NCBI RefSeq assembly: GCF_003605385.1
Contig: NZ_QYTV02000002.1
Location: forward strand, 373,412-437,411
Length of the DNA: 64,000 nt
Source: Siminovitchia acidinfaciens
Lineage (GTDB): Bacteria > Bacillota > Bacilli > Bacillales > Bacillaceae_C
Reading direction: 5' to 3'
Positions 57,392 through 64,000 of the stretch are shown here, one piece after another. Position numbers and translations under genes: made by a program. How positions within the stretch are numbered: position 1 is the stretch's first letter; each line of letters begins with the position of its first letter. Below the pieces are notes generated by a model. The model made no database searches. It was not told where the DNA came from and saw only the letters and a program-made list of their open reading frames with translations.

Positions 57392-59014
57392 ATGATGAAC
57401 GAATTTACGTTAAAGATGAAAGACATTTTTAAAAGAGAACATTTCAAGCATGCTAAAGTGCTCGCCGGCTCAGGCGGCCTTGACAGGGTGATCAGATGGG
57501 TCCATGTTTTGGAAGTGGAGGATTTCGGCTCTCTCATTCACGGAGGAGAGTTGATATTAACTACAGGCGTCGGCCTTCATCTTGACTTCTCTGCCCAGCT
57601 AAAATTTGTCAGACAGTTGATCGCGTCAAACGCGGCCGGTATCTGCATAGAAAGAGGGCCTTATTTTCAAGAAATCCATCCTGAAATATTGGAGCTTGCG
57701 GATAAGAACGACTTCCCTATCATCATGTTCGAAGAGACTGTCAAATTCGTAGACATTACACAGGAGCTTCATAGTTTGATAATCAACAGGCACCATGACC
57801 TCCTGCGCTATTTGGATACATCGTCAAGAAAATTTATCGAGCTATCCATGTCTTCCAATGGCATTTTAAAAATCCTCCACGAATTATTTGATTATTTTCA
57901 CAGGACGGTCATTTTTGTTCCTATCCAAGGAAAGTCCTTTCACTATCCAACTGACCAAAAGCACTTTCATGATCTATTGCTGGATTACTTTCAATCTGCC
58001 GACGGCGAAACCATTAGTCAAAGATTGCTTTCAATAGAGAATGAGTCTTTTGTTTGCATGCCGGTTGAAGGGCTTGGTCAAACATGGGGCTACTTATGCC
58101 TTCATACCGCCGATGAGGCGCCGGAAGAGTTCCACTTTTTAATTTTGGACCGGGCTGCACTTGCCATCGCCCAAATTCTTTTACGTAACAGGACGATTGA
58201 AGAAAGAAAGCAGCATTCGGAGGACAAATTTGTAAGAGCCATTCTGCAAGGACGGGAATACGACACCGAAGAGTTGATCAACCACCTTCCCTTTGCAGGT
58301 CCCGATATGGGGTATCGGGTTTTTGTCATGGAAATCCAGCCCCCTGACCGGATGATCAGTGAAGAAGAATGGGAAGACATAAAACTGCAAAGATCACTGA
58401 TGATCCGCGCAACTTTTAAAAGGTTCGGCTTTTTCCCTGCCGTGTCGGCAACTAAGGAGGAGATTGCTGTTATAGCAGCATTTCCAGCGGTCGCTCCTGA
58501 TAAGGCGAAAGATATGTTTTCACGATTGGCCCGACACCTAATACAAACAAAAGACCAGAAAGTACTATTGGGAACCAACCGGACATACGGAGTTGGACGT
58601 GAATACAGCCAAATTAATCAATTAGCAAAAAGCTACGCAGAAGCAAAGGAAGTGGTCGCATTAAATACTTCCGCCATTGTGGAGAAAATGATTACCTACG
58701 ATGATATCGGGGTATACAGACTGCTCCTTCCATTGAAGAAAAGTGGTGAATTGCCAACATACGTAAACGATTATTTGGGACCCATATTGACTTATGATTC
58801 ACAAAACGATAGCCATCTTTACGAAACGATAAAAGTATACCTTGCTTGCGGCGCATCAAAAAAAGAAGCGGCGGAACAGCTTTTTATCGTAAGGCAAACA
58901 CTCTATCATCGTTTGGAAAAAATTGAACAACTACTGGGCAAAAATTTTATGGATGCAAACCGAAGAATTGCCATCGAAACGGCGATAAAAGCATATGAAC
59001 TGATCAACGAATAA
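57392..59014 (+). CDS. PucR-family transcriptional regulator
   Basis: A 540-residue regulator. N-terminal PucR/purine-catabolism-type sensor domain (about 10-130, LAGSGGLDRVIRWVHVLEVE, HGGELILTTGVGLHLD), a central GAF-like and GGDEF-like region, and a C-terminal PucR-type HTH (ETIKVYLACGASKKEAAEQL followed by FIVRQTLYHRLEKIEQLLG). Such proteins are usually activators of adjacent catabolic genes and sense a pathway compound. ATG 57392 follows GGAGG by eight bases (another ATG follows at 57395); the TTG frame from 57377 overlaps that site. Divergent from mmsA, its probable target. Confidence 0.88.
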   Translation: MMNEFTLKMKDIFKREHFKHAKVLAGSGGLDRVIRWVHVLEVEDFGSLIHGGELILTTGVGLHLDFSAQLKFVRQLIASNAAGICIERGPYFQEIHPEILELADKNDFPIIMFEETVKFVDITQELHSLIINRHHDLLRYLDTSSRKFIELSMSSNGILKILHELFDYFHRTVIFVPIQGKSFHYPTDQKHFHDLLLDYFQSADGETISQRLLSIENESFVCMPVEGLGQTWGYLCLHTADEAPEEFHFLILDRAALAIAQILLRNRTIEERKQHSEDKFVRAILQGREYDTEELINHLPFAGPDMGYRVFVMEIQPPDRMISEEEWEDIKLQRSLMIRATFKRFGFFPAVSATKEEIAVIAAFPAVAPDKAKDMFSRLARHLIQTKDQKVLLGTNRTYGVGREYSQINQLAKSYAEAKEVVALNTSAIVEKMITYDDIGVYRLLLPLKKSGELPTYVNDYLGPILTYDSQNDSHLYETIKVYLACGASKKEAAEQLFIVRQTLYHRLEKIEQLLGKNFMDANRRIAIETAIKAYELINE

Positions 59015-59135
59015 TAAAAAGATAACGACGAAAATGGGATTGCTGATAAAAAATGGAACGCTATAACAACATGAAAAACAGCATATGAATACACGTTTTT
59101 CAAGTAGTCGCTTTTTAAAAATTGATCTATGTATG

Positions 59136-59174
59136 AAGCAACGGTTCAAAACAACAAGGGCCGTTGCTTTTTTA
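59136..59174 (+). terminator. terminator of the pucR-type gene
   Basis: AAGCAACGG / CCGTTGCTT with a 16-base loop followed by TTTTAG. Confidence 0.75.
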
Positions 59175-59194
59175 GTTTTAAATTTATGTCCTCT

Positions 59195-59701
59195 TTAATC
59201 TTCAGCGATACTTTTTATTAATGGGCTTTTTGCTGTCCGTAACAATTTACCCCCATCATAAAATTTTCCGTAAGCTTTTACCAAATCGTACGCTTCCTCC
59301 GCATTAGGGATTTCACCGTTTGCCTTATACGTTAAAAAATAAGCGTGAGATTTTCCGCTGTAGAACACCCAGCTAAAAAATTTCATTGCAAACTTATGGG
59401 CTCCGCGATTTCGGAAGGGAATCATCGCTTTCTTTTCCCAGACAGTTAACGTCATCCCATATCCTTCTTTGATGTGTCCCTTCATTTCAGCATAAAGTAA
59501 TCCTTTTGATTTTTTCATTTGTTTCATCACGAATTGACTTACAATTGCATTTACAATGATCTTCCATACAGAGAATTGTTCCCCAAGGGTGATCGATATA
59601 AGGGCATCATCAGGAATATGAACATCTCGTTCACCGAGGGTGATTAAAGCTCCGAATTTGTCATCCGGATCTTTATGTGTGACAAACTCCTTAACATCCA
59701 T
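59195..59701 (-). CDS. DUF3291-like (dimeric alpha/beta barrel) protein
   Basis: A 168-residue soluble protein. The second half resembles DUF3291/antibiotic-monooxygenase-like barrels: GMTLTVWEKKAMIPFRNRGA, a His-containing helix (HKFAMKFFSWVFYSGKSHAY) and the closing GEIPNAEEAYDLV. The first half (FGALITLGERDVHIPDDALI) is not recognised. Enzymatic activity is unknown. ATG 59701 follows AAGGATGG by five bases. An orphan gene between the PucR regulator and a decayed regulator; no obvious functional link. Confidence 0.6.
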   Translation of the reverse strand: MDVKEFVTHKDPDDKFGALITLGERDVHIPDDALISITLGEQFSVWKIIVNAIVSQFVMKQMKKSKGLLYAEMKGHIKEGYGMTLTVWEKKAMIPFRNRGAHKFAMKFFSWVFYSGKSHAYFLTYKANGEIPNAEEAYDLVKAYGKFYDGGKLLRTAKSPLIKSIAED

Positions 59702-59779
59702 GTACACCATCCTTTTCTCACGGGTATTTTGTAAGAATTATACAATAAATACAAATACTCTGAAAGGGAACGAGGTGGG

Positions 59780-60231
59780 AACATCAACCACTGTTTCGAT
59801 ACATTTAGTATAAAAAATGAATACAGAAGCTTGAAAAAAGTTGAATATTATTAGTGGCGTAAGTAGGTCGGCTATAAAACTGTACAATGGGGATTTTTCA
59901 AAGAATCCACTATGAAACGATGCTTGATAGTGAACGTGAACGCATAAGGCATATATTTATAAAAACTAACCAAATACTGGCCCAGCATTATTTCCAGGAA
60001 AACAATTATCCGCAATGCTTTGAACATTATGAAATAACTCTAGACAAGGATCCATATGAGGAAGATATATATTTTGATTACCTTGAAATACTTTTACAAT
60101 AAAACCTTGTTTCCAAAGCTAAAAAAGTGGCAAATGACATGGAGCAGTTTTTTACAGATGAAATGAGAATCTCAGTGAACGACCAGATATCAAAAATTTT
60201 TTCGAAGTTCAGCGTTCAAATACAAGGATAA
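59780..60231 (+). pseudogene. decayed SARP/BTAD-type regulator, C-terminal part
   Basis: Fragments of one bacterial transcriptional activator domain lie in successive frames. About 59780: NHCFDTFSIKNEYRSLKKVE, then a stop. About 59871, another frame: AIKLYNGDFSKNP, matching the conserved LYxGDF of BTAD. From 59887, a third frame: DSERERIRHIFIKTNQILAQ, HYFQENNYPQCFEHYEITLD, ending in a stop at 60100-60102. The same frame then continues (SKAKKVANDMEQFFTDEMRI) to a second stop at 60229. The 72-codon piece 59887-60102 could be called as a gene but is a remnant. The DNA-binding half is missing. Confidence 0.68.
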
Positions 60232-60262
60232 AAAAAGGAAAGCCCGGTTGTCGGCTTTCCTT
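60230..60262 (-). terminator. terminator of the amidohydrolase gene
   Basis: AAGGAAAGCC / GGCTTTCCTT with a 7-base loop followed by TTTTTATCC on the minus strand. Confidence 0.85.
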
Positions 60263-60266
60263 ATGC

Positions 60267-61892
60267 TTATGAAGATACTTTTGTTTCTTTTCTATATAAA
60301 ACTTCACCATCTACCATAGTAAGTTCAACTTTCAAATCTATTATATGTTCTTTTTTAGCCTGTAAAATACTTCTTTCAAGTACAACCATATCCGCCAACT
60401 TTCCAACCTCTATGCTTCCTTTGATGTCTTCATCGAAACTTGCATAGGCGCCATTATATGTATAAGCCCGAATGGCATCCATGACTTCTATGCATTGGTT
60501 TGTACCCGCCGCCTGGCCATCTGCCGTTTTCCTGTTCACCGCAGCATGTATGCCTAAAAGCGGATCACATCCTACAACCGGTGAATCAGAAGCAAAAGCT
60601 GCAATAATTGAATGATTCAAATAGTCTTTGGCAGGGTACATGGAGTTTACACGCTCACCATAATTATGAATATATGAATCTCCATTTACATGGATAAATG
60701 CCGGGTTCGGAATTGGTATGACATTCAGCCTCCGCATTCTTGCCTGTAAATCCGGCGGGGTAACCCCTGCATGCTCGATCCTGTGCCGATGATCCTCCCG
60801 AGGATGGTTTTTCACTGCTTCTTCAATGCAGTTAATTACCATTTCGACGGCTCGGTCTCCCTGTGCATGGGCCGTGATTTGAAACCCATTTTTATGTGCC
60901 TTGCCCAGGATTTCATTGAGCTTATCTTGCTCATAATATTTGATTCCGTAATTATTGGCATCACTCGAATAAGGCTCCCTCGTTGCAATTGTTGGACCCG
61001 TACTGCTTCCATCGGTAAAAAGCTTCGCTGGCCCTATTTTAAATTTATCATCGCCTAACCCCGTGACAGCTCCTGCATCAAGCATCTTTTCAATAAAACC
61101 TTCGGAATCGGTTAACGACCCAATCATTGCATAGACGCGAACTTTAATGTCTCCTGATTGAACACCTTTTTGCATCACTCTTAAAATATCTGGACCGTTT
61201 CCGTAGCCTCCCGCATCGTGAATACTGGTAATTCCGTGTTGAATGAAGGTATCGGATGCAAGTTTATGTGCTTTTTGCAATTCTTCATCTGAAAAAGATG
61301 CAACATGAAATAACTCCATATGTGCATTTTCAATCAGCTTTCCAGTTAACTTCCCTTGGCTATCCCTTTCAATAATACCACCGTCTGGATCAGGAGTTTC
61401 TTCATGAATCCCCGCCATTTCCAACGCTTTGCTATTCACCACAGAAATATGATTGCACATTCGGGTAATGACAATTGGATGGTCCCTCGTAATTTCATCA
61501 AGCTCTTCTCGTGTAGGGAATCGCTTATCTGCCAGACTATGCTCATTGAATCCCCAAGCGCGGATCCATTCACCTTTTTCCGTTATGTCCGCCCTCTTCT
61601 TCAAATCTCCGAAAAGATCGTGGAGAGAATTAATATGTGGTGCTAAGCAACTCACCCCAAGCAGATTGGTACCATAAATAGTCAAATGCAAATGGGCATC
61701 AATAAAGCCCGGAAGCAAGGATTTTCCAGTTAAATCAACAACCTCGGTATTTTCCCCAATATATGTTTTTATCTCTTTATTAGATCCGACAGCAACAATT
61801 TTATTATCTTTTACTGCAACCCCCTCAGCAATTTCATTTAAAGCGTTTACAGTAATAACCTCACCATTTAGAAAAACGATATCCGCTCTCAT
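60267..61892 (-). CDS. YtcJ-like amidohydrolase (Amidohydro_3 family)
   Basis: Metal-dependent hydrolase of 541 residues with the TIM-barrel amidohydrolase fold. An N-terminal beta-sandwich (MRADIVFLNGEVITVNALNE) leads to the metal motif LLPGFIDAHLHLTIYG; further ligands in HGITSIHDAGGYGNG, the barrel ITAHAQGDRAVEMVINCIEE, HRIEHAGVTPPDLQ, and the catalytic Asp in AFASDSPVVGCDPLLGIHAA. The C-terminus rebuilds the sandwich (IEVGKLADMVVLERSIL). Family members hydrolyse N-substituted formamides or other amides; substrate unknown. ATG 61892 follows GGAG by seven bases. It lies alone near nucleoside hydrolases. Confidence 0.85.
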   Translation of the reverse strand: MRADIVFLNGEVITVNALNEIAEGVAVKDNKIVAVGSNKEIKTYIGENTEVVDLTGKSLLPGFIDAHLHLTIYGTNLLGVSCLAPHINSLHDLFGDLKKRADITEKGEWIRAWGFNEHSLADKRFPTREELDEITRDHPIVITRMCNHISVVNSKALEMAGIHEETPDPDGGIIERDSQGKLTGKLIENAHMELFHVASFSDEELQKAHKLASDTFIQHGITSIHDAGGYGNGPDILRVMQKGVQSGDIKVRVYAMIGSLTDSEGFIEKMLDAGAVTGLGDDKFKIGPAKLFTDGSSTGPTIATREPYSSDANNYGIKYYEQDKLNEILGKAHKNGFQITAHAQGDRAVEMVINCIEEAVKNHPREDHRHRIEHAGVTPPDLQARMRRLNVIPIPNPAFIHVNGDSYIHNYGERVNSMYPAKDYLNHSIIAAFASDSPVVGCDPLLGIHAAVNRKTADGQAAGTNQCIEVMDAIRAYTYNGAYASFDEDIKGSIEVGKLADMVVLERSILQAKKEHIIDLKVELTMVDGEVLYRKETKVSS

Positions 61893-62135
61893 ATCAACAC
61901 TCCGTTTAACAGTTTGATATTTAAAGTTTAAAGCACGAAAGCGCATTCATCAACTTCTTTTTTGTCTGCAGCTTTCATATCTTTTATATCGCCCACCAAT
62001 ATTCTAAATGATTTAAACAATATGCAAAACCATTCTAAAATATATTTCATGTAATATTTTAATAAATATAGAATGAACTGCGGGCTTGTTCAATATTTCA
62101 TGAAAATGCTCGTCACATGAGAAAGGAGTGAGATT

Positions 62136-62255
62136 ATGTCTTTGGTTGAAAGTTCTTCGATTCTTCTTTCCAGCCGCTCTTTGTTAATCGTTAAAGGTTC
62201 ATTTTATCTCTCGTTTTGCAAGGTGCTTCCTTGTATGAAGTATTCGCCTTTATAA
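62136..62255 (+). CDS. possible 39-residue peptide
   Basis: A short frame with an excellent ribosome site: GAAAGGAG seven bases before ATG. It encodes a Ser/Leu-rich 39-mer (MSLVESSSILLSSRSLLIVK then GSFYLSFCKVLPCMKYSPL). It overlaps the 3' end of the convergent nucleoside hydrolase gene by six bases. No homologue recognised and no plus-strand gene follows. Could be a real small protein, a truncated gene start, or chance. The rest of the 357-base gap is AT-rich and holds the amidohydrolase promoter region. Confidence 0.3.
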   Translation: MSLVESSSILLSSRSLLIVKGSFYLSFCKVLPCMKYSPL

Positions 62256-63164
62256 CACCCTGCTTAGGAAATGATCCAGGAAACGTTCCGCCTCTACTTC
62301 CGTACAGACGCGAATTATCGGCCCTCCTTCTTTGACTCCGACTGTATTTCCCATCTCTTCTCCTTCTGTAACAACACTGACTTTTACCGACTCTGTCTGC
62401 ACAAAACTTGGATCTATCACTACGCCAACGGCAAGCGGATCATGTAAGGCACAACCTCCAATGCCGGGATAGAATGATTCATAGGCGCCAATATAATGCT
62501 CGGTCATATCCGCAAAAAAGCGTGCAGCTTCATTGTCTATCTTTCGCCATTCATTGACTTTGGACAATGGCAACAATGTCTCCATTGTCACATCTAGACC
62601 AACTAGGGTGACGGAAAGCCCGGAAGAGAAAACATGTTCGGCCGCTTCAGGATCCGCTACGATATTAGCTTCTCCATAAGGTGTTACATTCCCGGGAACA
62701 TATACGGCGCCGCCCATAATAACCACATCTTTTATAAGAGGGATGATTTCGGGTGCCTTTTCTATAGCAAGCGCCACATTAGTCAGTGGTCCCACGGCCA
62801 AAATTGTTATCTCATTCGGTCGTTTTTTAACTTGCTCTATAATGAAATCCACCGCTGACCCGTTGGATGCCCTATAAGCCGGCTCTGTTTTGAGAGTGTT
62901 GCCCAATCCGTCATCTCCGTGAACCATTCTTGCCCATTCCGGTTTCATTCCCCGCTTGAAAGTTTGATCTGCTCCTTCATAAACAGGAACATCTTTTCCA
63001 ACCATCTCCAAAACAACAAAGGTATTTCTCGTCGCTTCCTCCACCGGTACGTTCCCGAAACAGGTTGTAAATCCGAGCAGCTCCAACTCTGGAGAATTTA
63101 GCGCATATGCCATTGCCAGCGCATCATCAATTCCCGTATCCACATCAAAAATGATCGGTTTCAA
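62250..63164 (-). CDS. nucleoside hydrolase (IUNH family), first copy
   Basis: Cleaves the N-glycosidic bond of ribonucleosides to free base and ribose, using bound calcium. 304 residues. Calcium/catalytic motif IIFDVDTGIDDALAMAYALN at the N-terminus, further ligands in VGPLTNVALAIEKAP and the conserved VIMGGAVYVPGNVTPYGEAN, and a C-terminal Asp near HDPLAVGVVIDPSF. The start is TTG at 63164, six bases after AGGGGTG; GTG 63173 overlaps that site. Follows the second hydrolase by 27 bases, so the two form an operon. Base preference cannot be read. Confidence 0.88.
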   Translation of the reverse strand: MKPIIFDVDTGIDDALAMAYALNSPELELLGFTTCFGNVPVEEATRNTFVVLEMVGKDVPVYEGADQTFKRGMKPEWARMVHGDDGLGNTLKTEPAYRASNGSAVDFIIEQVKKRPNEITILAVGPLTNVALAIEKAPEIIPLIKDVVIMGGAVYVPGNVTPYGEANIVADPEAAEHVFSSGLSVTLVGLDVTMETLLPLSKVNEWRKIDNEAARFFADMTEHYIGAYESFYPGIGGCALHDPLAVGVVIDPSFVQTESVKVSVVTEGEEMGNTVGVKEGGPIIRVCTEVEAERFLDHFLSRVL

Positions 63165-63191
63165 ATCCAACACCCCTATCGCACATACTTT

Positions 63192-64000
63192 TTATTGCTC
63201 TGGTAAATTATTCAGCGCCTCTATGACCATGTCCCAAAATTTTGTGTGATCCAGTTCAGTTGCAAAATTGACGTTCGGTTCAAGACCAGTTACTCCAAGA
63301 AGGTCAACTGATGTCATACCGTAAGTCAGTTCACCTTTAGTTTCCACATCTACCCTTACATGCTTCGTTTTTACAACGGAAGGGTCGATGCAATAAGCCA
63401 CGCTGCATACATCATGTACAGGAGGATGTTCAAAACCGAACACATCCAAATATGTCTGGCGGAAAAATTCTAGCAGATCGCTAACAAATGCCGCAGGACG
63501 GTTATCAATGCTTGCAATCCGGGCACAAACCTCTTTTGTGGCCAATGCCTGGTGGGTTAAATCCAGCCCCATCATCGTAATAGGTACGCCACTGTCAAAC
63601 ACCACTTTTGCTGCCTCTGCGTCAACAAAAATATTGAACTCCGCAGCAGGACTCCAGTTTCCAAACGTACCGCCGCCCATGATGACAATCTCTTGAATTT
63701 TGGGCAATATCGCTGGCTCTCTTCTCATCGCCATTGCAATATTCGTTAACGGGCCGACAGGAACTAAAGAGATTTCCCCGTCTGAATCCATGAGCTTTCG
63801 TATAATAAAATCTACTGCATGTTCATCCTCAAATGTTTTTTCAGGTTCTGGCAGCACTGGTCCGTCCATTCCGGAATCTCCGTGGATATCCGGGGCCGTT
63901 TCACGGTTGCGGATCAGTGGCTGTCCACTGCCTTTGAATACAGGAACATCGGTTATTCCTGCAATTTCACAAACCTTCAAGGCATTGTTCGTCGTTTTTT
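63192..64000 (-). CDS. nucleoside hydrolase (IUNH family), second copy, partial
   Basis: A paralogue of the gene downstream; its N-terminal part, including the DxDxxxDD calcium motif, lies beyond the window edge. Seen here: KTTNNALKVCEIAG at the edge, HGDSGMDGPVLPEPEKTFED, VPVGPLTNIAMAMRREPAIL, VIMGGGTFGNWSPAAEFNIF and the late ligand motif VHDVCSVAYCIDPSVV. An internal TTG at 63980 is not the start, since family sequence continues past it. Probably pyrimidine- or broad-specificity ribonucleoside hydrolase by resemblance to RihA/RihB; not certain. Confidence 0.88.
   Translation of the reverse strand, partial: KTTNNALKVCEIAGITDVPVFKGSGQPLIRNRETAPDIHGDSGMDGPVLPEPEKTFEDEHAVDFIIRKLMDSDGEISLVPVGPLTNIAMAMRREPAILPKIQEIVIMGGGTFGNWSPAAEFNIFVDAEAAKVVFDSGVPITMMGLDLTHQALATKEVCARIASIDNRPAAFVSDLLEFFRQTYLDVFGFEHPPVHDVCSVAYCIDPSVVKTKHVRVDVETKGELTYGMTSVDLLGVTGLEPNVNFATELDHTKFWDMVIEALNNLPEQ

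Overview
This window reads as a stretch of core chromosome from a spore-forming Bacillaceae bacterium (Bacillus sensu lato, of the Mesobacillus/Cytobacillus/Neobacillus kind). The evidence is gene content and order. It follows the Bacillus subtilis series from sspI-ysgA-pheST through ysdC/ysdB, infC-rpmI-rplT, thrS, ytxC, dnaI-dnaB-nrdR, gapB, coaE-ytaF-mutM-polA, mdh-icd-citZ, ytwI/ytvI, fxsA-pyk-pfkA-accA-accD-ytsJ-dnaE, ytrHI, nrnA, ytpI, ytoI, ytkL to ald. Sporulation genes (sspI, ytxC, ytaF, ytvI, ytrH, ytrI) and tRNA-responsive T-box leaders support this. Species is inference only. Most genes lie on the minus strand. Many use TTG or GTG starts placed six to eight bases after a strong Shine-Dalgarno site.

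Layout. 1-6.4 kb: a CtaG-like cytochrome oxidase assembly protein, pheST behind a Phe T-box, an rRNA methylase and sspI. 6.4-11.2 kb: an orphan secreted protein, an export-family membrane protein, an M42 aminopeptidase, a dimeric dUTPase, ysdB behind a textbook sigma-W promoter, and a TVP38/DedA-like protein, separated by repeats. 11.2-16.9 kb: the infC-rpmI-rplT operon (AUU start on infC, L20-type attenuating leader), a YusW-like lipoprotein, thrS behind a Thr T-box, and ytxC. 17-28.8 kb: replication (dnaI, dnaB, nrdR, polA), repair (mutM), gluconeogenic gapB with CcpN-like operators, coaE, ytaF, and hflK-hflC in the place where B. subtilis carries phoPR. 29-46 kb: central carbon and lipid metabolism (maoC-like, mdh, icd, citZ, pyk, pfkA, accA, accD, malic enzyme) and dnaE. 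46-53.8 kb: sporulation membrane proteins, nrnA, ytoI, ytkL, an M24 peptidase and alanine dehydrogenase.

53.9-64 kb is the accessory part. A class III aminotransferase and an acylating semialdehyde dehydrogenase lie divergently from a PucR-type regulator and probably form a beta-alanine (omega-amino acid) degradation module. After these come a DUF3291-like orphan, a decayed SARP/BTAD regulator, a YtcJ-like amidohydrolase, and two tandem nucleoside hydrolases, the second cut by the window edge. Together they suggest salvage of nucleosides and of pyrimidine-derived beta-amino acids.

Non-coding structure is the least ordinary aspect. At least four repeat types sit between genes: (A) a modular, mosaic GC-rich repeat at seven main places; (B) a 52-bp tandem unit with an internal palindrome at two places 22 kb apart; (C) a seven-unit, 20-bp degenerate tandem array; (D) a 242-bp element with inverted ends and a 13-bp perfect hairpin. 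No tRNA or rRNA genes, insertion sequences, prophage or CRISPR array were seen.
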